Below, one piece after another: positions 17,007-25,210 of a DNA stretch of 43,894 bases. The stretch is from assembly GCA_964528645.1 (NCBI GenBank), contig CAZGSR010000024.1, forward strand, positions 1-43,894, in the 5' to 3' direction. The notes beneath the pieces were generated by a model, which was not told the origin of the DNA, ran no database searches, and was given only the letters and a program-made list of their open reading frames with translations. Each line of letters opens with the position of its first letter. Within the stretch, counting starts at the first letter, position 1. The DNA is from UBA5734 sp964528645 (lineage in GTDB: Bacteria; Bacillota; Clostridia; Saccharofermentanales; UBA5734). The translations under genes were made by a program, and so were the position numbers.

Positions 17007-18168
17007 AGCCGACCTCCTCCCCGCGCAGGGCTGCAAGACCAAGTTCAAGCGCCCGGGTCAGGATCAGCAGATCCTGTTGCTGGCCTTGGTCAGCGGCCTG
17101 TTGCAGGTCCAGTTGGGCCTGGCGGACAAAGGCACCGCGCAGGGAATGTTCCCGGGCCAATTCGTTCAGATCAACCGGCTGGCGCGTTTCATCCACCAGG
17201 CGGTACCAGAAGAGCTGGCCATGGAGAAGCGGCTCGAGGACGGCAAGGGACAGTCTGAAATCTGGTGCCAGGTCGCCAGTGAGTGTGATTTTATAAACAT
17301 GGTCCGGCCACGTATTCCCTGCCGCAGTCTGCAAGGCAATCAGAATTGCATCCGCAGCCTGCCGGTGGTCCTGGCAACCCGCCAAGTTTACGGATTGTGC
17401 GAGAAACCGGCGACCACCGATCGGCGAAAAGCGCAGATCCAGTGCCATCTTGTGGCCCAAGCCTTGTTGTGTTTGCAGGGTGCCGATGATAACGCCCTTG
17501 GTCCCGGTTTCGTCAAATCCGCGGCCGAACGGGCAACCGGCGTATGCGTAGGTCGTTTGCCGTTCTTTCAGAAATCCGGAAAATGCATGAACATGGCCGA
17601 GTGCGACATAGTCATAGCCCATTTCAGCCAGGCTGGCTGCGCTGATCGGATTGTAGGGCGATGATCCAGCTCCAACGAGATCGCCGTGAACGAGGCAAAG
17701 ATTGAACCAATCCGGGTCAAGGCCATCCGGCGGTACGAGTGGCAATGGGATTGGAGCGACGGTTGAGGTGAAGCCGCAGCCAAACACACGCACGCCTGCC
17801 TCCGGCCACTCAACCTTTTCCAAGGTATCCAGGAAAATCCGGACATTGGCTGGCCAGGCTTCGCACCGGTAAGGGGAATCGAAGGCAGCAGGGTCATGGT
17901 TGCCAGGTGCGATCAGGACCTGGGTCTGCTCGAGGCTGCCCAATAGCTCCTGGACGGTGCGAACCAGAGCCAGGTCTGGGACTGGCTGATCAAACAAGTC
18001 TCCGGCAATCAGAAGGCAGTCGACCTGGACCTGCTGGCACAGCTGAATGATCGCAACAAAAGCATCCAGCTGCGCGCGCACGAGCCAGGGAGCCTTATCC
18101 CCGGCAAAAGCAAACGGACTGCCAAGATGCAGGTCGCCGGTCTGGACAAACGTCAAAGGACGGGACAT
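16987..18168 (-). CDS. YhaO/SbcD-like DNA repair metallophosphoesterase
   Basis: 393 residues. All calcineurin-like phosphoesterase motifs are visible in order: GDLHLGSPF (about 10-18), AGDLFDQ, GNHDP, VHGD and GHVHAFS, which supply the two-metal nuclease site of the SbcD/Mre11 family. The C-terminal part (about 290-393) is the capping and partner-binding region. ATG 18168 has GGAGG with 4-nt spacing; an upstream in-frame start lies beyond that site. The gene precedes and overlaps the YhaN-like ATPase gene, so the products probably act together as an exonuclease complex. Confidence 0.87.
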   Translation of the reverse strand: MSRPLTFVQTGDLHLGSPFAFAGDKAPWLVRAQLDAFVAIIQLCQQVQVDCLLIAGDLFDQPVPDLALVRTVQELLGSLEQTQVLIAPGNHDPAAFDSPYRCEAWPANVRIFLDTLEKVEWPEAGVRVFGCGFTSTVAPIPLPLVPPDGLDPDWFNLCLVHGDLVGAGSSPYNPISAASLAEMGYDYVALGHVHAFSGFLKERQTTYAYAGCPFGRGFDETGTKGVIIGTLQTQQGLGHKMALDLRFSPIGGRRFLAQSVNLAGCQDHRQAADAILIALQTAAGNTWPDHVYKITLTGDLAPDFRLSLAVLEPLLHGQLFWYRLVDETRQPVDLNELAREHSLRGAFVRQAQLDLQQAADQGQQQDLLILTRALELGLAALRGEEVGYETDPA

Positions 18169-18198
18169 ATCGCCTCCGGATGGTAAAGTTGACAATTT

Positions 18199-18276
18199 GG
18201 GACCCGGTCCGTTATGCGGCAATTATGCAGAAAAGTGCCAATTATTGCATAAACGCCGCATAACGGACCGGGTCCC
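18199..18276. repeat. Perfect 22-bp inverted repeat with nested 7-bp stem
   Basis: Arms 18199-18220 and 18255-18276 are exact reverse complements (left arm begins GGGACCCGG, ends TGCGGC). Inside the 34-base loop a second pair, TTATGCA (18223-18229) and TGCATAA (18246-18252), extends the fold after a 2x2 internal loop, leaving 16 unpaired bases. It stands between the last gene of the nfn-pab-glp operon and the yhaO-like gene. T residues follow on the plus strand only (18277-18280), so it is not a normal intrinsic terminator for the minus-strand operon; it may be a processing or stabilising hairpin or a mobile REP/MITE-like element. Confidence 0.8.
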
Positions 18277-18278
18277 TT

Positions 18279-18686
18279 TTATAAATTTCTCGTCGCAATC
18301 ACCGCAATACCAGTGCCCAGGAGGTTTTCGACCAGAATGTCGCCAATGTGGATGGGGCATGCAAGGTCGAGTTGGTGGATGTGATTGATTGCGTCCCAGA
18401 AAAGGGACTTGGGGACGGGCTCGCTGGTCTTGACACAGAGGGGGATTTTGCTGCCGCGGACGGGGACCAGTGTAGTCAGGGGGCGGACCGGGTTGGTCAT
18501 CTCCTGGCGGGCGTGGTGTTCACCGCGCGGACACTGGGCCCCGTTAAACAGCCAGTCACCCCCGGGACCGCGGGAAACGGTGACCTGGCAGCCCATCGGG
18601 CAGCCAGTGCAGGTCACGGTTGTGAGCGTGTCACTTGATTTCGTGGGATCCTGGAATTTCGAATCATCTTGCGGGCGTTGTATCAT
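18279..18686 (-). CDS. DUF1667 protein, GlpAB-associated Cys-rich partner
   Basis: 135 residues with four conserved cysteines, C26 and C29 (CTGC), C33 (PMGC) and C52 (QCPRG), then NPVRPLTTLVPVRGSKIPL, VKTSEPVPKSLFWDAINHI and CPIHIGDILVENLLGTG. The pattern is that of DUF1667, usually encoded next to anaerobic GlpA and GlpB-like flavoproteins in Clostridia and thought to be an Fe-S or electron-transfer subunit. ATG 18686 has GAGGTG with 4-nt spacing, 1 base after the glpB-like stop. It is the last gene of the operon. Confidence 0.85.
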   Translation of the reverse strand: MIQRPQDDSKFQDPTKSSDTLTTVTCTGCPMGCQVTVSRGPGGDWLFNGAQCPRGEHHARQEMTNPVRPLTTLVPVRGSKIPLCVKTSEPVPKSLFWDAINHIHQLDLACPIHIGDILVENLLGTGIAVIATRNL

Positions 18687-18687
18687 G

Positions 18688-20043
18688 TTACACCTCGATC
18701 GACAGTTGCCAATGGCTGGTTACAGGATCCGGCCAGTGGCTGGCTGGAATCTCGAGCCGGGCTTCTTCACCTGGGGTGAGGATCCGGCGCTGGCTTTTCA
18801 GCACAAGCCGCCCGTGGTCGTCGCGCAGGCAGATGCTGGCGGAACGGTAGACCCGGGCCGGACGGAAGGCCAGCCGGATCGCTTCCGGGGCCAGATCGCG
18901 CTGGACCAGCTGGGGCACCACGCTGCGGATGCCAGGGCCAGCCAGGACCGGCAACATGGCAGCCAGCCCGGTCGACGAACCTGGGGCGATCACTGGCACG
19001 TGGACTGGTACTTGGTAACGATCTCCATCATCCTGTGGGGCAGGCCTGGGTGCCTGTTTTAAAAATGCCACGGCTGAACGGGCGGCCTGTTCGGCTTCTC
19101 GCGAGACATCGTCCACCAGGTCATGCACGTGCAGGACATTGCCGCAGGCAAAGATACCCGGCTGGCTGGTCGCCAGACTCTGGTCGACCCTCGGTCCCCG
19201 GGTGGCAGGATCGAGCAGCACACCCGCCCCGAGCGACAATTCGTTTTCCGGAATCAGGCCGACTGACAGCAAGAGCGTGTCACAGGCGATAAAGCGTGCC
19301 TGCTCGAGATCCGGCTTTTGCGTCTGGGGATGGACAGGTGCGATGGTCACACCTGTCAGGCGCTCACGGCCATGCGTCTCGACGACGGTATGCGACAACA
19401 GCAGTGGAATCTCATAATCCTGCAGGCATTGGACGACATTGCGGGTCAGCCCGCTGGAATACGGCATCAACTCCACAACCGCCTCGACTTTGGCGCCTTC
19501 GAGGGTCAGGCGGCGGGCCATGATCAGGCCTATATCCCCCGAACCGAGGATCACGACCGATTGTCCGGGCATCAGGCCCTGCACGTTCAGGAGTTTTTGC
19601 GCCATGCCTGCGGTCAGGATGCCAGCGCAGCGCGTGCCTGGGATGCCAAGGGCGCCACGCGGCCGTTCCCGGCAACCCATGGCCAGAATAATCGCACCGG
19701 CGGCAATTTTCCGGATGCCTGCTGGCGAGAGGATCGTCAAGGTTCTGTCCGGCGTGATTTCAAGGACATGGGTGTCGAGCAAGCAGGCGATTCCGGCGGC
19801 GGCAAAAGCCGTGCTGAAACGGTCGGCGTATTCCGGACCACTGAGTTCGGCGCCGAAATAGTGCAGGCCAAAACCAGTGTGGATACACTGGTTGAGGATC
19901 CCGCCGAGCAGCTGGTCGCGCTCGATCAGCAGAATATCCGACAAGCCCTGGCGCTGGGCCTCCAGCGCAGCTGCAAGGCCGGCCGGGCCACCACCGACGA
20001 TGACCAGACTGACCTTTTCCAAAACAACTGGAGGTGCGCTCAT
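18688..20043 (-). CDS. FAD/NAD-dependent oxidoreductase, GlpB-like subunit
   Basis: 451 residues. The N-terminal dinucleotide fold VIVGGGPAGLAAALEAQRQG (about 14-33) and second fold VVILGSGDIGLIMARRL (about 161-177) mark a two-domain pyridine-nucleotide-type flavoprotein; GIFACGNVLHVHDLVDDV is the C-terminal FAD contact. In Clostridia the second glp subunit is of this type rather than the E. coli GlpB fold. It would pass electrons from the GlpA-like dehydrogenase. ATG 20043 has GGAGGTG with 5-nt spacing and overlaps the glpA stop by 4 bases. Confidence 0.85.
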   Translation of the reverse strand: MSAPPVVLEKVSLVIVGGGPAGLAAALEAQRQGLSDILLIERDQLLGGILNQCIHTGFGLHYFGAELSGPEYADRFSTAFAAAGIACLLDTHVLEITPDRTLTILSPAGIRKIAAGAIILAMGCRERPRGALGIPGTRCAGILTAGMAQKLLNVQGLMPGQSVVILGSGDIGLIMARRLTLEGAKVEAVVELMPYSSGLTRNVVQCLQDYEIPLLLSHTVVETHGRERLTGVTIAPVHPQTQKPDLEQARFIACDTLLLSVGLIPENELSLGAGVLLDPATRGPRVDQSLATSQPGIFACGNVLHVHDLVDDVSREAEQAARSAVAFLKQAPRPAPQDDGDRYQVPVHVPVIAPGSSTGLAAMLPVLAGPGIRSVVPQLVQRDLAPEAIRLAFRPARVYRSASICLRDDHGRLVLKSQRRILTPGEEARLEIPASHWPDPVTSHWQLSIEV

Positions 20044-21512
20044 GCTTTCACCTCCAGCTGACCCGTCAAAATCCGGGACTGGCCGCCTGCTTTTGTCAAC
20101 TCGGTGATGTCGCAGGCCAGTTCTTCAGCCAGGATCTCGAGGATACGCGGCGTGCAAAAGCCACCCTGGCAGCGGCCCATGTTGGCCCGCGTCCGGCGCT
20201 TGATGCCGTCGAGCGTCCGAGCTCCGACCGGGCGGCGGATTGCAGCCCGGATCTGGGCTTCCGTGACCTGTTCGCAGCGGCAGACCATCCGGCCCATAGC
20301 CGGATCAAGGGCGATCGCAGCCGTCAGCTGAGCCAGATGGGCTGGGTCAGCCAGCAGATGGAGCGAGAAATCAGGCAGGGGTGGTGGCGGCGCCTGGAAA
20401 TCCGGTTTGAGCTCGAGGCCAGAATCAGAAGCGATTTGCTCTGCCAGGTCGATGGCAATGGCCGGCGCTGCTGTCAGCCCTGGCGACTCGATCCCGGCGG
20501 CCAGGTAATAGCCCGGCACATCCAGTGAGCGGCCGATCCGGAAATCGCCTTCGGCCAGATGCGCCCGCAGCCCGGCAAAGGATGTGATGAAAGAATCCTG
20601 GCGCAGACCCGGCCAGGTCAGCGCAGCCGTGGCCAGAATCTCTTCCAGTTTGGCGGCGGTCGTCCGGGTGTCTGTTTTGTCCGGGATGGTGTCGCTGGTC
20701 GGACCCAGGATCAGGGTCTGTTCCACCGTCGGCGTGACCAGGATGCCCTTGCCTTTGTCGGTTGGTAGCTGGAACAGCGTGGCGTTAAACTGGGCGCCGA
20801 TCCGTTTGTCCAGCATGTAGTATTCGCCTCGGCGCGCTGTGATGGTCAGCTTCTCCTCGCTGAGCAGGTTGTGGAGGCCGTCAGCGAATACGCCCGCAGC
20901 ATTGACCACTGCCCGGGCCTGGATCAGACCCCGGGATGTCTGGATCGAAAAATGGGAGTCTTCAGAAGATCCGGCCGGATGATGGCAAAGCGACAAGACC
21001 CGGCATTCGAGCCTGAATTCGACGCCATTGACTGCAGCGTGTTCGGCCAGGGCGATGGTCAGGCCATAGGGGCTGACAATGCCCCCGGTTTCGGCCAGCA
21101 AGGCACCGGCCACAGCAGGATTGACCTGGGGTTCACGCCTGAGCACCTCTTCCCTGCTGATCCGGGACAGGCCTCTGACGCCGTTTTGCTGGCCGCGTGC
21201 GATCAGGGCGTCGATCCTGGGCAGGTCCGATTCTGAGAAAGCCAGAACCAGCGAGGTGTTGTTTTTGCAGGGGACCGCCAGCTCCTGCGCCCACTGATAG
21301 ACGAGCGGATTACCGCGAACATTGTAATGCGCCTTGTTTGTCCCGGGCGTGGCGTCGTAGCCGGCGTGGACGATGCCACTATTGGCCTTGCTCGTCCCTT
21401 CGCAGACATCGCTGGCCTGGTCGAGAACCGCCAGACTGAGCTGGTAACGGGACAATTCGCGGGCAATGGCGCAACCGATCACACCGGCGCCGATGATCAC
21501 CACATCAAACAT
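20040..21512 (-). CDS. glpA: Anaerobic glycerol-3-phosphate dehydrogenase, GlpA-like
   Basis: 490 residues: FAD-binding DAO fold beginning VVIIGAGVIGCAIARELSRY, the family region GIVHAGYDATPGTNKA, and a C-terminal BFD-type [2Fe-2S] domain (about 415-475) with CRCEQV and MGRCQGGFC. It oxidises glycerol-3-phosphate to dihydroxyacetone phosphate, or a related 2-hydroxy acid, feeding electrons to its partners. The downstream glpB-like and DUF1667 genes favour glycerol-3-phosphate. No glpK or glpF lies in the window. It starts 1 base after the pabC stop and has GAGGTGG upstream. Confidence 0.85.
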   Translation of the reverse strand: MFDVVIIGAGVIGCAIARELSRYQLSLAVLDQASDVCEGTSKANSGIVHAGYDATPGTNKAHYNVRGNPLVYQWAQELAVPCKNNTSLVLAFSESDLPRIDALIARGQQNGVRGLSRISREEVLRREPQVNPAVAGALLAETGGIVSPYGLTIALAEHAAVNGVEFRLECRVLSLCHHPAGSSEDSHFSIQTSRGLIQARAVVNAAGVFADGLHNLLSEEKLTITARRGEYYMLDKRIGAQFNATLFQLPTDKGKGILVTPTVEQTLILGPTSDTIPDKTDTRTTAAKLEEILATAALTWPGLRQDSFITSFAGLRAHLAEGDFRIGRSLDVPGYYLAAGIESPGLTAAPAIAIDLAEQIASDSGLELKPDFQAPPPPLPDFSLHLLADPAHLAQLTAAIALDPAMGRMVCRCEQVTEAQIRAAIRRPVGARTLDGIKRRTRANMGRCQGGFCTPRILEILAEELACDITELTKAGGQSRILTGQLEVKA

Positions 21513-21513
21513 G

Positions 21514-22308
21514 CTATTCCACCTCTTTTTTTACCGCCTGACAGGCAGCGTATATGGCTCTGAAGGCCGCAACATCTGCAGGATCCGGGTAGCTTTTAGC
21601 TGCACCAGTTCCAACGATCTCACGCACGGGCTGGACACCGATCAGACTGTTGGTGACAAAAACGGCATCGGCTGCCCAGAGATCGTCCAGCGTGACAGGA
21701 CCTGCCGCGATGGAACATTCCTGCAGGTGGCCTAGGCCAAGGACAAACTGGCGCACGATCCCGGGCAGCAGATTGCCCTCAGCCAGCGGGGTGCGGACCT
21801 GGCTGCCCTGAATGATAAACACATTCGCCGTCGTCGTTTCCAGAACCTGGCCCTGGTCTGAAACCAGCAGTGCGTCCTGACAGCCATTGGCCTGTGCCTG
21901 TTCCTTCGCCAGGAGCAGGCCGAGGTAGTTGAGGGTTTTCAGACCGGCCAAGGGCGCCCGGAGTGGATGGCCTTGCGGATGGAGCAGCAGGCGCAGGCCT
22001 TCCGGGGCAGGCACAGGCATAGGTCGGGTGACAAGGACCAGGTTCTGCGGCGTGACGATGATCTTCAAGGTCAGGTTCCGGATCCCGTTTTCGCGGATCA
22101 GGTCCAGGATCTCGGTGGCAGCAACCGGGCGCATGATACCCAGCTGGGGCAAGGTCCGGTTCAATCGCTCGACATGCGCATCCAGCCACAGCGGCTGCTC
22201 AAAAACAGGCAGCGTTTCAAATGCACCGCGGCCAAAAGCCACGCCTTCATCGAAGATAAGGCTGGGGGATTGATCGGAGTCGATTTTCCGGCCATTGATG
22301 ATCAGCAT
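21514..22308 (-). CDS. pabC: Aminodeoxychorismate lyase (class IV aminotransferase)
   Basis: 264 residues. Releases pyruvate from 4-amino-4-deoxychorismate to give p-aminobenzoate for folate. The PLP lysine is in GLKTLNYLG (about residue 123), GVAFGRGAFETLPVF is the N-terminal family signature and LETTTANVF the PLP-phosphate region. By sequence it could be a D- or branched-chain aminotransferase, but overlap with pabB by 7 bases settles the role. ATG 22308 has GGAGG with 7-nt spacing. Confidence 0.9.
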   Translation of the reverse strand: MLIINGRKIDSDQSPSLIFDEGVAFGRGAFETLPVFEQPLWLDAHVERLNRTLPQLGIMRPVAATEILDLIRENGIRNLTLKIIVTPQNLVLVTRPMPVPAPEGLRLLLHPQGHPLRAPLAGLKTLNYLGLLLAKEQAQANGCQDALLVSDQGQVLETTTANVFIIQGSQVRTPLAEGNLLPGIVRQFVLGLGHLQECSIAAGPVTLDDLWAADAVFVTNSLIGVQPVREIVGTGAAKSYPDPADVAAFRAIYAACQAVKKEVE

Positions 22309-23786
22309 GTCAAAGCCTCCGCGATGGCGACTGTTTTGTCCAGGGTTTCCTGGTATTCGGCAGATGGATCGGAATCCCAGGTGATTCCGCCACCAGCGTG
22401 GTAAGTCGTAGCCTTGTCACTGTGGAGGATGGTGCGGATCAGGATATTGAACTCGGCCTGGCCATCGAGCGAGAAAAAGCCCAGACAGCCGGTGTATAAG
22501 CCCCGGCGGACCGTCTCGAAGCTGCTGATCAGCTGCATGGCGCGCATTTTCGGGGCACCGGTGATCGAGCCACCTGGGAAAAGGGCCGCCAGGCAGCTGA
22601 CTGCATCCTGCTCCGGAGCCAGTTCTCCGCTGACCGTCGCAACCAGGTGGTGTACCGTGGCATAGCTTTCCAGGCCATAGAGATCCTGGACGGTCACTGA
22701 CTCCGGTGTACAGACGCGGCTGAGGTCGTTGCGCTCGAGATCGACGATCATCAAAAGTTCAGCCCGGTCCTTCTCGCTCTGGAGCAAAGCCTGCCGGTTC
22801 TTTGCATCGCGCTCGGGTGTCAGGCCGCGCGGCCGCGTCCCTTTGATCGGTCGCGTAATCGCCTGGCGGCCAGAAATTTTCAAAAAAAGCTCAGGCGAAA
22901 AAGACAGGATTGCCAGGTCAGGATGCGAGAGATAGGCGGCATAGGGGGTCGGTGATTGTTGGCGCAGTTTCAGGTACGTCTGGAACGGATCGGATGGCGG
23001 TGGCAGTAGCATGCGCTGGGCCAGGTTGAGGATGTAGACTTCCCCGGCCCCGATCGCGCCGCGAACCTGACTGACACGATCCAGATAGTCTGAACGGGTG
23101 AAATTCGATTCGACCAAAGCAGCATCCAGATCCAAGGCTGGCATTTTGTTTGCTGTCGCGTGGTTGGTAATCCCCCGTTGCCCAGCTGCCTGGTCTGCAT
23201 CGGCCGCTAAACGTTCAGCCTGTTCAGAATGTGCTGCCAGCACGGCAGCCTGCAGGCTGTCCAGAGCATGCTGGGCTGGCTGCAGTTGGCCCCAGGCGAA
23301 TAGCCAGGCCTTTTCTTCCTCATGGTCGAAGACAATCATCCGGTCATAGGCCCTGAGCCAGGCCAGAGGCACATCATGATCGGATGCCACTGGCAAGGGC
23401 AGATGCTCCGGATCCAGCGCGGCGGCCAGATCATAGGCAAAATAACCGATCAGCCCCCCTTGGAAAGGGAGATCGAGCGGCAAGATTTCTGGGAAATCTT
23501 TGGCGTGCTGCCGGAGGAAGGTCCGGATGGTGGTGAAAAGATCCTCAGGAGCAGGTTCGCCATTAAGCCAGGTTTGCTGGTCTTGAAAACGGAGATCCAG
23601 CCAGGGGTCCAGCGCCAGGATAGAATAGCGCTCCGCTGATGTGTGCCGGTCCGATTCCGGCATGGCTCCGGAATCGAGGAAGACAAAGCCATCTATGTGA
23701 GCCGAGTCAAGTCTGGCCTGCAGAAACATTGCGACTTGTACCGGCTGGCACGAGCAGGGAAACACGGCCATGCCTGTCGGATTCAT
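22302..23786 (-). CDS. pabB: Aminodeoxychorismate synthase component I
   Basis: 494 residues of the chorismate-utilising enzyme family. The motif PIKGTRPRG carries the Lys typical of PabB (TrpE has Ala), which forms a covalent intermediate. Other family blocks are ELLMIVDLERNDLSRVC, YATVHHLVATVSGEL, LFPGGSITGAPKMRAMQLI and YHAGGGITWDSDP. Works with PabA, which supplies ammonia. ATG 23786 overlaps the pabA stop by 4 bases (ATGA). The linker at about 180-215 is Ala/Gln-rich and loosely conserved. Confidence 0.93.
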   Translation of the reverse strand: MNPTGMAVFPCSCQPVQVAMFLQARLDSAHIDGFVFLDSGAMPESDRHTSAERYSILALDPWLDLRFQDQQTWLNGEPAPEDLFTTIRTFLRQHAKDFPEILPLDLPFQGGLIGYFAYDLAAALDPEHLPLPVASDHDVPLAWLRAYDRMIVFDHEEEKAWLFAWGQLQPAQHALDSLQAAVLAAHSEQAERLAADADQAAGQRGITNHATANKMPALDLDAALVESNFTRSDYLDRVSQVRGAIGAGEVYILNLAQRMLLPPPSDPFQTYLKLRQQSPTPYAAYLSHPDLAILSFSPELFLKISGRQAITRPIKGTRPRGLTPERDAKNRQALLQSEKDRAELLMIVDLERNDLSRVCTPESVTVQDLYGLESYATVHHLVATVSGELAPEQDAVSCLAALFPGGSITGAPKMRAMQLISSFETVRRGLYTGCLGFFSLDGQAEFNILIRTILHSDKATTYHAGGGITWDSDPSAEYQETLDKTVAIAEALTC

Positions 23787-24394
23787 CTGGCACCACCTTT
23801 TTGGCGGCTACCAGCGTCCTGCCCCTGGCACGTGACCACAAAATTCTGTAGCAGGGCCAGGCCGTGCTCCGTCAGAAGCGCCTCAGGGTGGAACTGGACG
23901 CTCTCGATCGCCAGGGTCTGGTGGCGTAACGCCATGACAACCTGGTCATCCAGGGACCAGGCACTGGTGATCAGATCGGATGGCACGGTTGCCGGATCTA
24001 CCGCCAGCGAATGGTAGCGCGTGGCAGAAAAAGGCGATGGCAGACCTGCAAAAAGGCCGGCACCATCGTGCTGGATCAGCGAATTGTACCCATGGCGCGG
24101 CCGGGGTGTCTGGACCACGGTTGCCTGGAAATAATGGGCGATGATCTGGTGACCCAGGCAAATGCCCAGGATCGGCAGGCGGCCAGCCCAGCGGTCGAGC
24201 AACTGGAGAGAAGCAGTGGCCTGTTCCGGCCGGCCGGGACCCGGCGACAGGATCAGACCACTGTAATGTGCTGGATTCAAGTCCGCGGGGACGACGCGGT
24301 CCTCTTCTCTGAGGTCGATTGATGCCCCGAGCCGTTTAAAATACCGGGCCAGGTTGTGTGTGAACGAATCGTAATGGTCGAGGAGCAACAACAT
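23783..24394 (-). CDS. pabA: Glutamine amidotransferase component II of aminodeoxychorismate synthase
   Basis: 203 residues of the class I glutamine amidotransferase fold. The triad is C79 in GICLGHQ, H169 and E171 in FHPEA; LSPGPGRPEQA and RYHSL are family signatures. The first residue after the catalytic Glu is Ala where most family members have Ser. It delivers ammonia to PabB. The sequence alone cannot exclude TrpG, or a shared role, but its neighbours are pabB and pabC. The C-terminal 15 residues extend beyond the fold. Confidence 0.92.
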   Translation of the reverse strand: MLLLLDHYDSFTHNLARYFKRLGASIDLREEDRVVPADLNPAHYSGLILSPGPGRPEQATASLQLLDRWAGRLPILGICLGHQIIAHYFQATVVQTPRPRHGYNSLIQHDGAGLFAGLPSPFSATRYHSLAVDPATVPSDLITSAWSLDDQVVMALRHQTLAIESVQFHPEALLTEHGLALLQNFVVTCQGQDAGSRQKGGAR

Positions 24395-24412
24395 CCCGCA
24401 GGCACCTGCAGA

Positions 24413-25192
24413 TCAGTCTTGCGAATACGAACTGGCGATGACCGGATTTTGCAAGGTACCGATACCCTCGATGGTCACGGCTACGGTGTCGGTGGCCAGC
24501 ATCGGGCCAACTCCGGCCGGCGTGCCAGTCGTCACGACATCACCAGGCAGCAGGGTCATGGCCTGGGTGATGAAAGCCAAAAGCTCGGGGATCGACCAGA
24601 TCAGCTGTGCGGTCGACTCTTGTTGGCGCACGTGGCCGTTGAGTGTCGTCGTGATCTGGAGATGGGCCGGATCGACTTCATCGGTCAGAATCGGTCCAAC
24701 CGGGGCAAAGGTGTCAAAACCTTTGGCCCGAGTCCACTGACCGTCCAGCTTCTGCAGGTCACGGGCAGTCACGTCATTGAGGATCGTATAGCCGAGAATG
24801 TATTGGGTGGCATCGGCGACCGAAACATGGGACGCCTTTTTCCCAATCACCAGGGCCAGTTCCCCTTCATAGTCGACGCGGCTGCTCAGCGTCTGGGTTG
24901 GCAGGACGATTGGTTTGCCTGGATCCTGGATCGCGGTAGATGGCTTGATGAACAGGATCGGTCGTTCCGGGACCTGGGCATCGAATTCCTTGATGTGGTC
25001 ATGGTAGTTCTTGCCCACCGCGACGATCTTGCTCGGCTGGCAGGGTGCCAGCAACTCACAGTCTGACAGAGCCAGTACTTTGCCTGTTTTCTGGCCACCT
25101 TCATAAGGCGCCTGGTCCAGAAGATGGACAGACTCATGGGACAGTTCGCCCCAGCTGGGTTGTCCATTGAACTTGATGCGTACGTACTTCAT
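24413..25192 (-). CDS. Fumarylacetoacetate hydrolase family protein
   Basis: 259 residues of the FAH/FahD fold: a short N-terminal domain (KYVRIKFNGQPSWGEL) and a catalytic domain from about residue 55. Metal ligands are visible in VDYEGELALVIG (two Glu) and ILNDVTARDLQ (Asp), with KGFDTFAPVGP and TGTPAGVGPM as family blocks. Relatives act on acylpyruvates, oxaloacetate or 2-hydroxyhepta-dienedioate; which applies here is unknown. Its place between nfnB and pabA, 18 bases from each, suggests a housekeeping clean-up role such as oxaloacetate tautomerisation or decarboxylation rather than aromatic breakdown. That is inference. Confidence 0.85.
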   Translation of the reverse strand: MKYVRIKFNGQPSWGELSHESVHLLDQAPYEGGQKTGKVLALSDCELLAPCQPSKIVAVGKNYHDHIKEFDAQVPERPILFIKPSTAIQDPGKPIVLPTQTLSSRVDYEGELALVIGKKASHVSVADATQYILGYTILNDVTARDLQKLDGQWTRAKGFDTFAPVGPILTDEVDPAHLQITTTLNGHVRQQESTAQLIWSIPELLAFITQAMTLLPGDVVTTGTPAGVGPMLATDTVAVTIEGIGTLQNPVIASSYSQD

Positions 25193-25210
25193 AACGACCT
25201 GCCTTGATGC

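Noticed and set aside
21514..24394. Reading the pab genes as tryptophan genes (trpE/trpG)
   Set aside because: The component I motif is PIKGTRPR, with the Lys of PabB, and a PabC-type lyase overlaps it.
24397..25192. FAH protein as part of an aromatic catabolism cluster
   Set aside because: No dioxygenase, hydratase or aldolase gene lies near it; neighbours are nfn and pab genes.
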